Of a stretch of 64,000 nt of DNA, positions 1-10,333 are shown piece by piece; the first letter of the stretch is position 1; each line of letters opens with the position of its first letter. The notes under the pieces are model-generated. The model saw nothing but the letters and a program-made list of their open reading frames with translations, had not been told where the DNA came from and did not search any database. The position numbers and the translations under genes are program-made. The stretch is from Clostridiales bacterium (lineage in GTDB: Bacteria; Bacillota; Clostridia; Peptostreptococcales; Anaerovoracaceae). Where the stretch lies: the NCBI GenBank assembly GCA_009911365.1, contig QXXF01000007.1, forward strand, positions 108,644 through 172,643, in the 5' to 3' direction.

Positions 1-926
1 TGCTCGAAGATCCGTTCTACCTTTTCCAGGTTTTCGTCAGATGCGCCGCTCTGCTCTAGGAGCCGCTTCATGCCGAATTTATCAAGCTCCAGCGGTTCCG
101 GTTCTTCTGCGTTCTCGTTTTCTTCGATCATATCCTGCAGATTATCATGGATGCATCGCACCATCTTAAAGTCACATTCATCCCCAAGGGATTCGGAGAT
201 GATCTCATTGAACGTGACCTTCTGATTTTGAGCAGAAAGAGGCACTTCACTGCCAAAGAGCTCTTCGATTAGCTTTGGCTGCAGCTCTTCCGGTTTCTTT
301 GTAAAATATAAAGCCTGATGGATATCCGCGGTCCGATCGTTGAACGCTGGAAACAGAAATCCCTTCACCGGCGGATCCACCACCCAATCTCTGGTCCTGC
401 CTACGATCGAGTTCTGATCCACATCATAACTGAGCCCTGCTTTTGACAGCTTTACTGGACAGATGCTGCAGAGGACATACTCATAAACATTATCTGAGGC
501 ATCGAAGAGTTCCGAGCCATCAGAGGATTTCCCTGGCACATCGTACACGCCGTAAATCAGGATGATATAATAATTCTCTCCATACTCAAAGTTATCGATG
601 ATCTTATCGAAAAATTCATTGATTAGCGTCTCGTCTTCCAGCTTGCTGCCCCGCAGTCGATAGAGAAATTCCTGGGTGCCGCCCTCTTCCTCCTGGGCAA
701 GGGGAAATTCCATGTTCATCAGCTTCTTGCCCAAAGTGCCTGATAATGTCTGCTTGAAGATTTCAAAATACTTGAATGCTTCTTCCTCTGGCAAGCTGAG
801 AAACGAACGGTTCACCTCGTATTTCCTATTTTTCTCATAGTCCACATAACATCCGCACATGCGTGTGATCGCACAGTTTTCCATGGTGAACTGTTTTTTG
901 ATTTCCAATATTTCTTTATTGATCAT
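1..926 (-). CDS. DUF4317 family protein (3' end outside window)
   Basis: An open frame runs from an ATG at 926 to the window edge, giving 308 codons without a stop. A purine-rich AAGGAAG precedes the ATG, and the stop of recA lies 13 bases upstream, so it probably belongs to the recA transcript. The N-terminus (MINKEILEIKKQF, then a TRMCGCYVD stretch) and the overall acidic, soluble character match what I recall of the DUF4317 family, which is widespread in Clostridia and has no established function. No signal peptide or membrane segment is seen. The family call is from memory of the N-terminal pattern; the coding call is firm. Confidence 0.8.
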   Translation of the reverse strand, partial: MINKEILEIKKQFTMENCAITRMCGCYVDYEKNRKYEVNRSFLSLPEEEAFKYFEIFKQTLSGTLGKKLMNMEFPLAQEEEGGTQEFLYRLRGSKLEDETLINEFFDKIIDNFEYGENYYIILIYGVYDVPGKSSDGSELFDASDNVYEYVLCSICPVKLSKAGLSYDVDQNSIVGRTRDWVVDPPVKGFLFPAFNDRTADIHQALYFTKKPEELQPKLIEELFGSEVPLSAQNQKVTFNEIISESLGDECDFKMVRCIHDNLQDMIEENENAEEPEPLELDKFGMKRLLEQSGASDENLEKVERIFE

Positions 927-939
927 AGTTCTGACTTCC

Positions 940-2049
940 TTATTCGATTACCACACCGTCTTCATCCACCTGCAATTCTGGGCCTGGGGCTTGTGTCTCA
1001 TCAGGCTCCTCATCTGCTGGCGGTGCTTCCTTCATAGTCTCACGGATCAGGCTTTCCACCTTTTCCAAGGTTTCAGGATGCTCTGCCAAATAACGCTTCA
1101 CGTTTTCCCGGCCTTGTCCAATCCGGTCACCATCAAAACTATACCAGGAACCTGCTTTTTCAATAATCTTGCCTTCTACCGCACAGTCTAAGACATCGCC
1201 CTCCCTGGAAATGCCTTCTCCGTACATAATATCGAATTCTGCCTGCTTAAACGGCGGAGCCACCTTGTTCTTTACCACTTTTACTTTTGTGCGATTTCCC
1301 AGGAAATCATCGCCAGATTTGATGCCTTCCACCCTGCGCACGTCAAAACGCATGGTGGAGTAAAACTTTAAGGCTCGGCCGCCAGTGGTAGTCTCCGGAC
1401 TGCCGAACATGACACCTACTTTTTCTCTCAATTGGTTGATAAAAATGACAGATGTTTTCGACTTGTTGATGAATCCGGTCAGCTTCCTCAGAGCCTGTGA
1501 CATGAGCCTTGCCTGAAGACCCACATGGGAATCCCCCATTTCTCCTTCAATTTCTGCTTTAGGAACCAGTGCGGCCACAGAGTCCACGACAATCAGATCC
1601 AAGGCTCCGCTGCGGACTAACATTTCACAGATTTCCAGACCCTGCTCACCTGTATCTGGCTGGGACACCAGTAGTTCATCCACATTGACGCCCAAATTCT
1701 TTGCGTATTCCGGGTCCAGCGCATGCTCTGCGTCAATAAATGCGGCACGGCCGCCTGCTTTCTGCGCTTCAGCCACGATATGTAAGGTCAGCGTCGTTTT
1801 ACCGGAGGATTCCGGACCGAACACTTCAATGATCCTGCCTTTAGGCACGCCGCCAATCCCTGTTGCCAAGTCCAGGCTGATAGAGCCAGTGGAAATCGCT
1901 TCGATATCTAGTCTGGCAGCGTTGTCCCCCAGCTTCATGATCGCACCTTTTCCAAACGCCTTTTGTATCTGCTGCAATGCGTCCTGCAATGCTTTTTCTT
2001 TATTTTCCTCGTTGCTTATTTTTTTCTTCGCCGTTGTATTTGTTGCCAC
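940..2049 (-). CDS. recA: RecA recombinase
   Basis: RecA binds single-stranded DNA, drives strand exchange in recombinational repair, and triggers LexA self-cleavage in the SOS response. The protein has the Walker A motif GPESSGKT, the Walker B stretch [10 protein letters not shown], the DNA-binding loop region around GEMGDSHVG, the INQLREK motif and an acidic C-terminal tail. I place the start at GTG 2049: a strong GGAGGT lies 6 bases before it, and the longer frame back to TTG 2064 would begin on top of that ribosome-binding site. This gives 369 residues. It sits downstream of cinA, as in many Firmicutes, but has its own promoter, and DUF4317 follows. Confidence 0.97.
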   Translation of the reverse strand: MATNTTAKKKISNEENKEKALQDALQQIQKAFGKGAIMKLGDNAARLDIEAISTGSISLDLATGIGGVPKGRIIEVFGPESSGKTTLTLHIVAEAQKAGGRAAFIDAEHALDPEYAKNLGVNVDELLVSQPDTGEQGLEICEMLVRSGALDLIVVDSVAALVPKAEIEGEMGDSHVGLQARLMSQALRKLTGFINKSKTSVIFINQLREKVGVMFGSPETTTGGRALKFYSTMRFDVRRVEGIKSGDDFLGNRTKVKVVKNKVAPPFKQAEFDIMYGEGISREGDVLDCAVEGKIIEKAGSWYSFDGDRIGQGRENVKRYLAEHPETLEKVESLIRETMKEAPPADEEPDETQAPGPELQVDEDGVVIE

Positions 2050-2070
2050 TTTCTTACCTCCCAAATAACG

Positions 2071-2120
2071 CGAACATTTGTTCTATTCACTATCATACCC
2101 CAAATTTAACCATGGGTCAA
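2071..2120 (-). promoter_or_regulatory. recA promoter with LexA (SOS) box
   Basis: On the minus strand, TTGACC (2115-2120) and TATGAT (2092-2097) are separated by exactly 17 bases, a good vegetative promoter. Just downstream, CGAACATTTGTTCT-type sequence at 2071-2084 contains GAAC-N4-GTTC (2072-2083), the core of the Gram-positive LexA box. The box covers the expected transcription start and ends about 10 bases before the recA ribosome-binding site, so bound LexA would block initiation directly. Base positions are read directly; LexA control is inferred from the known motif. Confidence 0.88.
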
Positions 2121-2324
2121 GTGATTTTTTCAAATCTTAATGAAAACTCTACTAGACCATTTTGTAAATCTATTACATTTTAACATATTTATACCACGAT
2201 AGTCAAGCGTGTTTCCCATTTTACTAAAATCCAAAATAAATAACATACGTCCCGCATTCCATATAACGATCTGGATACAACGAGCGCCAATCTATTTTGC
2301 TATTTGCCACATGGTCAACGCATG

Positions 2325-3554
2325 CTAAATCAGCTTATTGATCACATCCAGCATAGAAAGGACTGCGTAATTTCGGTTCCAGTTCCTGCTCACATTGCGC
2401 ATCTGAACCTTTCGGCAGATGGTCTTTCCCTGATAGTGACAGCCGATAAACACCAGGCCCACTGGCTTTTCCGGGCTCCCTCCGTCCGGCCCCGCGATGC
2501 CGGTGACAGAAACGCAAATATCGCTGCCACTCACCTTGAAGAGCCCTTCTGCCATTTCTCTAGCCGTTTCCTCACTGACTGCGCCAAAAGCCGCCAAGGT
2601 TTCTTTTTTAACTCCCAGTTCCTGCATTTTTGCCTGGTTGCTGTAAGTGACAATAGACCTGTCGAATACCTGAGAGATCCCGGAGATCCCAGTCATAGCC
2701 GCAGCGAACATACCGCCTGTACAGGACTCTGCGCTAGAAAGGGTCAGGCCTTGCTCCATCAATTTCTTGGCTACCACATTCACCAACTCTTCGTCATCAT
2801 AACTATAAATATGCTCTCCCACGATGGCTTTTACCTGTTCCAGCATATCATCCACCGCCTGCTTGGCTTCTTCCCGGCTGGCCCGCTTGGAAGCGATCCG
2901 CAGGCTGCATTCTCCCTCCTTGGCATAAGTGGCTAAAGTGGGATCCGTCTGTTTATTGATCAAAGGCAGCAGCTTTGTTTCCAGCATGGATTCTCCAATG
3001 CCAAAAGCCCGCAGCATCCTGTAATAAATGGTGCTTTCTGATTTTTCCTCTAAATAAGGCAGGACTTTTCCCTTGAACATAGCCGTCATTTCACGAGGCG
3101 GCCCAGGCATGCAGATCATATGTTTCCCGTCCTTTTCCAAGGCAAAGCCAGGTGCGGTTCCTGCGTCATTGTCGAACACCGTGGCCCTGGAAGGCAGGTG
3201 CGCCTGCTTTTTATTGTTTTCTGTCATTTCCCGGTTCTGTTTTCTGAAATAAGCTACTAGGCGGTCCATGGAAGGTTGATGAAGCTTTAGCTGGTCCCCC
3301 ATGGTCTGGCACACGATCTCCTTTGTTAGATCATCCTGTGTGGGTCCCAAACCTCCGGTAGTGAGAATCAAATCACAGTCCTGAAAAGCCACCTGGACCA
3401 TTTCCTGAAGACGCTTTGGATTGTCGCCTACCGTATAGTGATACATCACGTCAAACCCTAATAAGTTGAGCTGTTGTGACAAAAAAGCGGCGTTGGTGTT
3501 GACGATCTGCCCAAAGAGCAGTTCCGTTCCTACGCTTAAAATCGCTGATTTCAT
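2325..3554 (-). CDS. cinA: CinA, nicotinamide-nucleotide amidase
   Basis: A full-length 409-residue CinA. The N-terminal molybdopterin-binding-like domain (about 1-170) carries SVGTELLFGQ and TGGLGPTQDD; the C-terminal amidase domain (about 255-405) carries SSAESCTGG and SVTGIAGPDGG. The family deamidates nicotinamide mononucleotide in pyridine-nucleotide recycling. The ATG is preceded by AAGGAG. It follows pgsA by 30 bases and lies upstream of recA, a common Firmicutes pairing that in some species links it to competence. About 275 bases separate its stop from the recA start; beyond the recA promoter I see no gene there. Confidence 0.95.
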   Translation of the reverse strand: MKSAILSVGTELLFGQIVNTNAAFLSQQLNLLGFDVMYHYTVGDNPKRLQEMVQVAFQDCDLILTTGGLGPTQDDLTKEIVCQTMGDQLKLHQPSMDRLVAYFRKQNREMTENNKKQAHLPSRATVFDNDAGTAPGFALEKDGKHMICMPGPPREMTAMFKGKVLPYLEEKSESTIYYRMLRAFGIGESMLETKLLPLINKQTDPTLATYAKEGECSLRIASKRASREEAKQAVDDMLEQVKAIVGEHIYSYDDEELVNVVAKKLMEQGLTLSSAESCTGGMFAAAMTGISGISQVFDRSIVTYSNQAKMQELGVKKETLAAFGAVSEETAREMAEGLFKVSGSDICVSVTGIAGPDGGSPEKPVGLVFIGCHYQGKTICRKVQMRNVSRNWNRNYAVLSMLDVINKLI

Positions 3555-3584
3555 GTTTCTCCTTCTTTCCTCTTGATTGTTTCT

Positions 3585-4112
3585 TTACATGGACAGCAGT
3601 TGCTTGTTTTTTATAATATATTCCACACCGGAAATGATGGTCATGATCACGGCGATCCACAGGAAGATCTGATCTAACGGCACGCCGATATAGCGACCCG
3701 GCCAGTTGTCCAAAAGCAATAGCGGAATGGCGATCATCTGGGTGATGGTTTTGATTTTTCCCGTGGTTCCCGCCGCGATGACGATTCCTTCGGATGCGGC
3801 CACCTGCCTCAGTCCGGTCACAGCGAACTCTCTAGCCAGAATCACGATGACCATCCACCCTGGAACGCTGCCTAGTTCAACCAGGCACACAAGGGCTGAC
3901 ATGACCAGCAGTTTGTCAGCCAAAGGATCCATCAGCTTTCCAAAATTCGTCACTAGATCATATTTCCTGGCGATCTTTCCATCTAACATATCTGTTAGAG
4001 CTGCGGCGATGAAAATCACAGTGGCGGCATATCCGTAGCCCATCATGAGGACCACGATGAAAACAGGAATCGCAATGATCCTTAAAAGTGTCAGCTTGTT
4101 TGGTAAATTCAT
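3585..4112 (-). CDS. pgsA: CDP-diacylglycerol--glycerol-3-phosphate 3-phosphatidyltransferase
   Basis: An integral membrane enzyme making phosphatidylglycerophosphate, the committed step to phosphatidylglycerol. The CDP-alcohol phosphotransferase signature is complete: DG-KI-AR, then G, D and D at the expected spacing (about residues 43-66, through FGKLMDPLADK). Several hydrophobic segments follow. At 175 residues it is of usual length. The ATG at 4112 is preceded by GGGAGG, and that site overlaps the end of rimO, so translation is probably coupled. It lies in the ftsK-rimO-pgsA-cinA run, a conserved order in Clostridia. Confidence 0.95.
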   Translation of the reverse strand: MNLPNKLTLLRIIAIPVFIVVLMMGYGYAATVIFIAAALTDMLDGKIARKYDLVTNFGKLMDPLADKLLVMSALVCLVELGSVPGWMVIVILAREFAVTGLRQVAASEGIVIAAGTTGKIKTITQMIAIPLLLLDNWPGRYIGVPLDQIFLWIAVIMTIISGVEYIIKNKQLLSM

Positions 4113-4113
4113 G

Positions 4114-5427
4114 TTAAACCTCCCTTCCAGTCAGATCATAATCAAACGCGTCCGTGATCTCTACTGTCACAAAATCTCCTAAAGCAAGCTCCCTTGGGGA
4201 TGTGAAGATAACGGAATCATCGATTTCAGGCGCGTCGTGCCGGGTCCTGCCCAGATAACTGCCGTCCTCATCTTGCTCCTCCACCAGCACTTCCAGCCTG
4301 CTTCCGATCTTTTTCTGATTGTTTTCTAGAGAAATTTCCAGCTGGGTTCGCATGATCGCATCCTGCCGGAGCGTTTTTGTCTCCTCATCCACCTGGCCGT
4401 CCATATCTGCGGCTGCGGTGCCCTCTTCCTGAGAATACGTGAACACGCCCAGCCTGTCGAATCTGGCTTCTGAGACGAAATCAAGGAGCTCTTCAAAATC
4501 CACTTCTTCTTCTCCTGGAAATCCGGTGATAAAAGTAGTCCTGATGTGGATGTTCGGCATGGCTGTCCGTAGTTTTTCTAGGGTCCTACGGATCCCCGCG
4601 CTAGTGGACCTGCGGTTCATGGCTTTCAGCACTTTGTCGCTAATATGTTGGAGCGGGATATCGATATAATCGCAAATTTTTTCTTCCTCTGCCATGACCT
4701 GGATCAGCTCATCCGTGATCCGATCCTCGTAACAATACATCAGGCGGATCCAGCGCGGGCCTTTGATTTGGCAAAGCTTTCTCAAAAGCTCCGGCAACAC
4801 GAAGTCTCCATAAAGATCCATCCCATATGCTGTCACGTCCTGTGCGATGAGAATCAGTTCTTTGCAGCCTTTTTCCGCCAACATTTCCGCTTCCTTGATA
4901 ATGGCTTCCTGTTTCCTGCTTCGGTATTTGCCTCGGATCTGGGGAATCACGCAGTAAGCGCAGACATTGTCACAGCCTTCTGCGATTTTGATGGTCGCAG
5001 TATAAGGATTTTCTCTCAGCTTGCGGAAAGGCGTTTCTAAAAACTCCCGGCTGTAGGCACTGAGATATTTTTCCCGGTTTCCCTTTTGGAAATTCTCTAA
5101 AATACCAGGAAGCTTTTCGTAATCATTGACCCCTAGAAATAGATCCACCTCCGGCATTTCTTCGTATAGCTCTTCCTCGTACCTCTGGGAAAGGCATCCG
5201 GAAACCGCCAGCACGGCCCCCTCATCTTTATATGCCGCCATCTCAAAGATCCGCTGGATGGATTCTGTCTTTGCGTCATTGATGAAACCGCAGGTGTTGA
5301 CCATGATCACGTCTGCACCTTCAGGCCCGTCTAGGATCTTGTGCCCAGCATGTTCCAAAAGACCTGCCGCCATTTCTGAATCATTGAAATTTTTGGGACA
5401 GCCCAATGTGTCAATATAAATCTTCAT
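4114..5427 (-). CDS. rimO: Ribosomal protein uS12 methylthiotransferase RimO
   Basis: A radical SAM enzyme that methylthiolates an aspartate of ribosomal protein S12. The N-terminal UPF0004 domain has its three cysteines in DTLGCPKN, VNTCGF and VSGCL; the radical SAM cluster motif is CDNVCAYC near residue 150; a C-terminal TRAM-type RNA-binding region follows (from about 375). At 437 residues it is standard. The ATG directly follows the ftsK stop (TAAATG), with AAGGA just before, so the two genes are translated in tandem. RimO is preferred over MiaB from the N-terminal DTLGCPKNFNDSE type and the gene neighbourhood. Confidence 0.93.
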   Translation of the reverse strand: MKIYIDTLGCPKNFNDSEMAAGLLEHAGHKILDGPEGADVIMVNTCGFINDAKTESIQRIFEMAAYKDEGAVLAVSGCLSQRYEEELYEEMPEVDLFLGVNDYEKLPGILENFQKGNREKYLSAYSREFLETPFRKLRENPYTATIKIAEGCDNVCAYCVIPQIRGKYRSRKQEAIIKEAEMLAEKGCKELILIAQDVTAYGMDLYGDFVLPELLRKLCQIKGPRWIRLMYCYEDRITDELIQVMAEEEKICDYIDIPLQHISDKVLKAMNRRSTSAGIRRTLEKLRTAMPNIHIRTTFITGFPGEEEVDFEELLDFVSEARFDRLGVFTYSQEEGTAAADMDGQVDEETKTLRQDAIMRTQLEISLENNQKKIGSRLEVLVEEQDEDGSYLGRTRHDAPEIDDSVIFTSPRELALGDFVTVEITDAFDYDLTGREV

Positions 5428-8181
5428 TTATCCTTCTTGTATATCCTCCGTATCTTCCCGCAGACCCTGCAGCTCTGCTTCTGTCATCAGTACCTGCCGA
5501 GGTTTGCTTCCTTCCGATGGTCCAATAATGCCTCGGGCTTCCATCATGTCCACGATCCTGGCGGCCCTGTTGTACCCAATGCGAAAACGCCTCTGGAGCA
5601 TGGAAGCGGATGCTTGCTTGGTGGTGACCACGGTTTCGATGGCCTCCTCCAGCAGCGGGTCCGTGTCTCCTGGCTTTTCTGGGGAATTTGCCTTTTCGAT
5701 GGTATGCATCACATCATCGGAGTATTCGGTCTCCTGGACCTGTCCTTTCACGAACTCGATGACATCGTGGACTTCTGAATCGGAAATAAAAGTCCCTTGC
5801 ACCCTAGTAGGCTTTCCGCCGCCCATTGGATTAAACAGCATGTCCCCTTTCCCCACCAGTCGTTCCGCACCAGACATGTCCAGTATGGTCCTGGAATCAA
5901 ACTGGGAAGAGACCGCAAAGGCGATTCTGGAAGGGATGTTGGCTTTGATCACGCCGGTGATCACATCTACCGATGGCCTCTGGGTGGCTACGATCAAATG
6001 CATGCCCGCGGCCCTGGCTTTCTGCGCCAGCCTGCAGATGGATTCTTCCACTTGGGACGGAGCCGCCATCATCAAGTCTGCCAGCTCATCTATGATGATC
6101 ACTACCTGAGGCATGAATTCTTCTTCCTCGCCTCTGCTTCGCACAGTGTCATTGTAACTAGCCAGCTCCCGCACACCTTCTTTGGCGAATTTCTTGTACC
6201 GATCTTCCATTTCCGCCACAGCCCAATTAAGGGCTGCGGCTGCTTTGGCCGGCTCTGTGACCACTGGGATCAGCAAATGTGGGATTCCGTTATAATTGGT
6301 CAGTTCCACCACCTTCGGGTCGATGAGCACCAGCTTGACCTCTTCCGGTTTCGCTTTGTACAGGATGCTGGTGATGATGCTGTTGACGCATACGCTCTTT
6401 CCGGATCCTGTGGATCCAGCGATGAGCATGTGAGGCATGCCTTTCAGATCCGCAACCACCGCCTTTCCAGCGATATCCTTTCCCACAGTAAATGTAATCT
6501 TAGATTTCGCGGCCTTGAATTCTTTCGAATCAATGATCTCTCGGATCGTGACCATGTTGACTTTATCGTTTTCCACTTCAATGCCCACTGCCGCTTTTCC
6601 AGGGATTGGCGCTTCGATTCGGATGCTCCTGGCTTCCAGGTTCAAAGCGATATCATCCGCCAGATTGACGATGCTCTTCACCTTCACCCCTACGTTTGGA
6701 TGAACCTCGAACCTAGTGACAGCAGGTCCCTGGGTCACTTGCGTCACTTCCGCGTCAATGTTGAAGTTCTTCAGGGTTTCCTCCAGCTTCATGGCCTTTT
6801 GCCGAAGCATGACTTGGGTCCCGGCTTTATTTTGCGGCACTTTTCCTTTTTTCAGCAGTTCTACAGAAGGAATCTTGTAAGGCCGCACTGTGATCGTCTG
6901 GTCATCGTTGATTTCTTCCGGTGGAAGGGATGCTTTGGCAGCCTGGCTGTTGGTCAGCTTTTCCGTCTCTTTGGAAGCAGTCGTCCCCACGGCTGTGGCT
7001 GCGGCAGGTTTCGCTGGTGGCTCGTCTGATTCTAACGCAGGCACTGGCGTGATATCAGTCTCATCTTCTGGCATTCCCAAATCTGGCTCTAATTCTGGTT
7101 CTGGCTCGGTTTGGAGCTGGATTTCCGGTTCCATGTCAGGTTCGGCCTGACCCTCATAAGCCTCTGACCCCATATCATAGGCATCGAAAGGCTCCGGAGT
7201 TTCCCCTAACCCATAGCCTGGCTCCGTCTCCGCTTGTCCAAACAGATCATCATCCTGCATATATTCCAAAATGTGTTTCTGACTTTCAGAGATATTTCCA
7301 GGCATATAAGAGCTTTCTGCGCCTAAGCGTCTGGCTTCCTTGTCCTGAGCCAGACGTTCTCTAATGGTCAGCCGCTTTTTCTGGGGCCGATGCGTGGCGG
7401 TCCCAGAAATGGGTTCCGGCACTGGGACAGGTTCAGGCTCAGGCGCTTCCCTGACTGGTTCAGGGGCTAGCTCCGCGACCAGATCCGGTGCCAGGTCAGG
7501 CATCAGGATCTGTCCTGCTTCTTCAATCTCTTCCAAACGCTCAGCCGCTTTACGAGCCCGCCGTTTTTCCGCTGCCTTTTCAAAGAACCTGGAAATCGGT
7601 GTGTTAATGATTAGCAGTAGGCTGATGATAATGATCACAAAAGAAATGATATAAAGCCCGGGGATACCAAAGGCTTTTACTAAAAGGCTGCCTATGTACA
7701 TGCCGAACAACCCGCCGCTGTCCAGCTCAATGCCATCACTGTAATATTCCTTCGCATCCGTCAGACCGAAATCCAGCATCTGCGGATCGATGAACCTCGC
7801 GGAATTGATAATGGACGCTGTCAGCAAAATCACAAAGAGCAGGATCAAGGATTTGCTGCCAATAGGAATGGTTTTCTTGGCGAACAGAAGGATTCCATAA
7901 AAAATCAAATAATACGGAAACGCATGCGCGATCACTCCCAGACAGCCCTTGAACAGATTGGACAAAGCTTCCCCTGCCGCCCCTGCCGCATGGGTCTGGA
8001 AGGCGATCACCAGAAAAATCCCGATAGCGATGATTACCACGGCCCAGATCTCGTCCTTCACATGCGGATTCATGCCTCGCTTCCCCTGTTTCGCTGCCGC
8101 AGGCGCAGCCTCGTTTCGGCTGCTTGTCTTTTTCTTTGTGGAACTGGATGATCTGCCCGATTTTTTCTTTTGCTGTGCCAT
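5428..8181 (-). CDS. ftsK: DNA translocase FtsK/SpoIIIE
   Basis: A 917-residue septal DNA pump that clears chromosome from the closing septum and, in spore formers, moves DNA into the forespore. The order is a basic Ser/Lys-rich start, about four membrane helices (about 45-195), a long acidic Pro/Glu-rich linker (about 215-430, with [11 protein letters not shown]-like sequence), the RecA-like motor with Walker A GSTGSGKS and DELADLMM, and a C-terminal winged-helix gamma domain (about 850-905, [16 protein letters not shown]). AAGGG precedes the ATG. It heads the leftward run toward recA and is divergent from asd. Whether this copy is vegetative, sporulation-specific or both cannot be told from sequence. 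Confidence 0.95.
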   Translation of the reverse strand: MAQQKKKSGRSSSSTKKKTSSRNEAAPAAAKQGKRGMNPHVKDEIWAVVIIAIGIFLVIAFQTHAAGAAGEALSNLFKGCLGVIAHAFPYYLIFYGILLFAKKTIPIGSKSLILLFVILLTASIINSARFIDPQMLDFGLTDAKEYYSDGIELDSGGLFGMYIGSLLVKAFGIPGLYIISFVIIIISLLLIINTPISRFFEKAAEKRRARKAAERLEEIEEAGQILMPDLAPDLVAELAPEPVREAPEPEPVPVPEPISGTATHRPQKKRLTIRERLAQDKEARRLGAESSYMPGNISESQKHILEYMQDDDLFGQAETEPGYGLGETPEPFDAYDMGSEAYEGQAEPDMEPEIQLQTEPEPELEPDLGMPEDETDITPVPALESDEPPAKPAAATAVGTTASKETEKLTNSQAAKASLPPEEINDDQTITVRPYKIPSVELLKKGKVPQNKAGTQVMLRQKAMKLEETLKNFNIDAEVTQVTQGPAVTRFEVHPNVGVKVKSIVNLADDIALNLEARSIRIEAPIPGKAAVGIEVENDKVNMVTIREIIDSKEFKAAKSKITFTVGKDIAGKAVVADLKGMPHMLIAGSTGSGKSVCVNSIITSILYKAKPEEVKLVLIDPKVVELTNYNGIPHLLIPVVTEPAKAAAALNWAVAEMEDRYKKFAKEGVRELASYNDTVRSRGEEEEFMPQVVIIIDELADLMMAAPSQVEESICRLAQKARAAGMHLIVATQRPSVDVITGVIKANIPSRIAFAVSSQFDSRTILDMSGAERLVGKGDMLFNPMGGGKPTRVQGTFISDSEVHDVIEFVKGQVQETEYSDDVMHTIEKANSPEKPGDTDPLLEEAIETVVTTKQASASMLQRRFRIGYNRAARIVDMMEARGIIGPSEGSKPRQVLMTEAELQGLREDTEDIQEG

Positions 8182-8285
8182 TTACCCTTCTCCCCTGATG
8201 GGCGTGTCACAAAACACCCCTAAAAATTCAGGATATATTATAACATAAATTCAGGTAAAAGCATATAAAAAAATAGGTGAAAGGT

Positions 8286-8315
8286 TTTACAAAACCCGCG
8301 GATACGTGATATACT
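8286..8315 (+). promoter_or_regulatory. Probable asd-dapA promoter
   Basis: TTTACA (8286-8291) and TATACT (8310-8315) are 18 bases apart, about 58 bases upstream of the asd ATG, whose ribosome-binding site is AGGAGG. The leader is too short for a lysine riboswitch, and no structured leader is apparent. The divergent ftsK promoter must lie in the same 190-base gap, but only a weak candidate is visible. Confidence 0.5.
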
Positions 8316-8372
8316 ATCAGAATATATTTCTATTTCGCCAAAAAACATCAATATCAACCAGGAGGAAACAAA

Positions 8373-9365
8373 ATGAACAAAAAACCAAATATCGCGATCG
8401 TAGGCGCTACGGGAGTCGTTGGCTCTACCTTCCTCAAAGTGTTAGAAGAAAGGGACTTCCCTTTTGAAAACCTATACATGATGGCCTCCGCCAAATCAGC
8501 GGGCAAGACAGTCACTTTCAAAGGGAAGGATTACGTGGTGGAAGAGCTGAACGAACATTCTTTTGATAAGGATATCGATATCGCCCTCTTCTCCGCGGGC
8601 GGGACCATCAGTGAAAAATACGCTCCCATCGCTGCTGAACATGGCGTGACAGTAGTTGACAACAGCAGCGCATGGAGAATGGATCAAGAAGTCCCTCTCG
8701 TGGTCCCTGAAGTGAATCCAAAAGATGTGGAATGGAACAAGGGCATCATCGCCAATCCTAACTGCTCCACCATCCAGGCAATGGTCGTGCTGAAACCGCT
8801 CCATGACAAATACAAGATCAAGCGGGTGGTTTATTCTACGTACCAGGCGGTGTCCGGCTCTGGAGTCAAAGGCATCAGCGACCTTTCCGAAGGCCTGAAA
8901 GGAAACGATAAATGCGAGGCGTATCCGCACCCGATTGCGGGAAACTGCCTGCCTCACATCGATGTGTTCCTGGAAAACGGCTACACGAAAGAAGAAATGA
9001 AAATGATCAACGAAACCCATAAGATCCTCGGTGATGACAACATCAAAGTAACCGCTACCACTGTGCGAGTTCCTGTTTTCGATTCCCATAGCGAATCCAT
9101 CAACTTGGAATTTGAAAATCCTATTGATGTGGACGAAGTTCGGGAACTGCTGGCAAACTCTCCTGGCATCGTGGTGCAGGATGATCCTGCCAACAACGTG
9201 TATCCTCTAGCAAGGGAAGCCGCTGGTAAAAACGAAGTCTTCGTTGGCCGTATCCGTAGGGACTTTTCCGTGGAAAACGGCATCAACCTGTGGGTAGTAG
9301 CAGACAACATCCGCAAAGGCGCGGCTACGAACACGGTTCAGATCGCAGAGGAACTGATCAAATAA
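8373..9365 (+). CDS. asd: Aspartate-semialdehyde dehydrogenase
   Basis: Makes aspartate semialdehyde from aspartyl phosphate with NADPH, feeding lysine/diaminopimelate, threonine and methionine synthesis. Residues 8-17 hold the nucleotide-binding VGATGVVGST; the catalytic cysteine is in IANPNCSTIQ (about 131-134), and the substrate-binding region includes YQAVSGSG and VGRIRRD. At 330 residues it is full length. AGGAGG lies 7 bases before the ATG. dapA follows after 22 bases, so the two form an operon directing flux to lysine and cell-wall diaminopimelate. Confidence 0.96.
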   Translation: MNKKPNIAIVGATGVVGSTFLKVLEERDFPFENLYMMASAKSAGKTVTFKGKDYVVEELNEHSFDKDIDIALFSAGGTISEKYAPIAAEHGVTVVDNSSAWRMDQEVPLVVPEVNPKDVEWNKGIIANPNCSTIQAMVVLKPLHDKYKIKRVVYSTYQAVSGSGVKGISDLSEGLKGNDKCEAYPHPIAGNCLPHIDVFLENGYTKEEMKMINETHKILGDDNIKVTATTVRVPVFDSHSESINLEFENPIDVDEVRELLANSPGIVVQDDPANNVYPLAREAAGKNEVFVGRIRRDFSVENGINLWVVADNIRKGAATNTVQIAEELIK

Positions 9366-9387
9366 TTAAGTGAAAGGATGAGATAAG

Positions 9388-10269
9388 GTGACCTTATTTA
9401 AAGGAGCTGGCGTAGCTCTTGTCACCCCGTTTTCAGAGGGACAGGTGGACTACCAGCGACTGTCCGGTCTGCTAGACTGGCAGGTATCTTCGGGCATTGA
9501 TTCCATTATCAGTTGTGGGACCACCGGAGAAGCCTCCACACTTAATGATGACGAACATATAAACACTGTGAAGTTCACTGTGGAAACAGTGAAAAAAAAG
9601 GTGCCTGTCATCGCGGGCGCCGGAAGCAACGACACGGCCCACGCCATCTATATGGCTCAGGCCTTGGAAGACGTAGGCGCTGATGGCCTGCTGGTCGTCA
9701 CGCCTTATTATAACAAATGTACGCAAAAAGGACTGATAAAACACTATGAGAAAATTGCGGATTCGGTAAATGTGCCGATCATTCTGTATTCCGTGGCATC
9801 AAGGACAGGTGTGAATATCAGTCCTTTTTCTGTAAAAGAATTATCTCAACATCCTAATATCAGTGGCATCAAGGAAGCCAGCGGCAACATGTCCCAAGTG
9901 GTGGAAATCGCCAGATCCGTTTCCGATGATTTCGCCCTTTATTCTGGAAATGACGATATGATTGTCCCGCTCCTGTCCGTAGGCGGCATAGGGGCCATTT
10001 CCACAGTAGCCAATATCATTCCAAAGGAAACTAGCCAGATGATCCACAAGTACCTGCAGGGCCACACTGCGGCCGCAAAAAAAATGCAGCTAGCCATGAA
10101 GCCTCTCATTGATGCCATGTTCATTGAAGTAAACCCGATCCCAGTGAAAGCCGCTCTTTCCATGATGGAGAAGATCAAGCCGGAATACAGGATGCCTCTA
10201 TGCGAAGCGGAAAACATCTCCCTTTACGAAATCATGAATGAACTGAGAGCCTTTGGGCTGATCCGGTAA
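9388..10269 (+). CDS. dapA: 4-hydroxy-tetrahydrodipicolinate synthase
   Basis: Condenses pyruvate with aspartate semialdehyde, the branch point to diaminopimelate; in spore formers also the source of dipicolinate. The Schiff-base lysine is in SGIKEASG (about residue 161), and the family's CGTTGEASTL motif and the YYNKCTQKG tyrosine region are present. The start is GTG at 9388, as no in-frame ATG lies near; GATAAG precedes it at close range, a modest ribosome-binding site. At 293 residues it is normal. A stem-loop at 10334-10368 follows. Confidence 0.96.
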   Translation: MTLFKGAGVALVTPFSEGQVDYQRLSGLLDWQVSSGIDSIISCGTTGEASTLNDDEHINTVKFTVETVKKKVPVIAGAGSNDTAHAIYMAQALEDVGADGLLVVTPYYNKCTQKGLIKHYEKIADSVNVPIILYSVASRTGVNISPFSVKELSQHPNISGIKEASGNMSQVVEIARSVSDDFALYSGNDDMIVPLLSVGGIGAISTVANIIPKETSQMIHKYLQGHTAAAKKMQLAMKPLIDAMFIEVNPIPVKAALSMMEKIKPEYRMPLCEAENISLYEIMNELRAFGLIR

Positions 10270-10333
10270 CAGGCATATGATTTGGCGGAAAAGCCAGCAG
10301 CACTTTTCGGTGCCAGAGCCGTGAAAAAGCAAA

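Noticed and set aside
5797-7029. 410-codon open frame on the plus strand
   Set aside because: It lies wholly antisense to ftsK, is rich in His/Arg/Gln as expected from reversed codons, and has no ribosome-binding site or recognisable motif.
8373-9365. Lysine riboswitch ahead of asd-dapA
   Set aside because: The leader between the probable promoter and the ATG is only about 50 bases and shows no stem structure.
10299-10315. TGGCAC-like sequence on the minus strand, resembling a sigma-54 promoter
   Set aside because: The spacing to GTGC is one base too long, and it points into the antisense of dapA.
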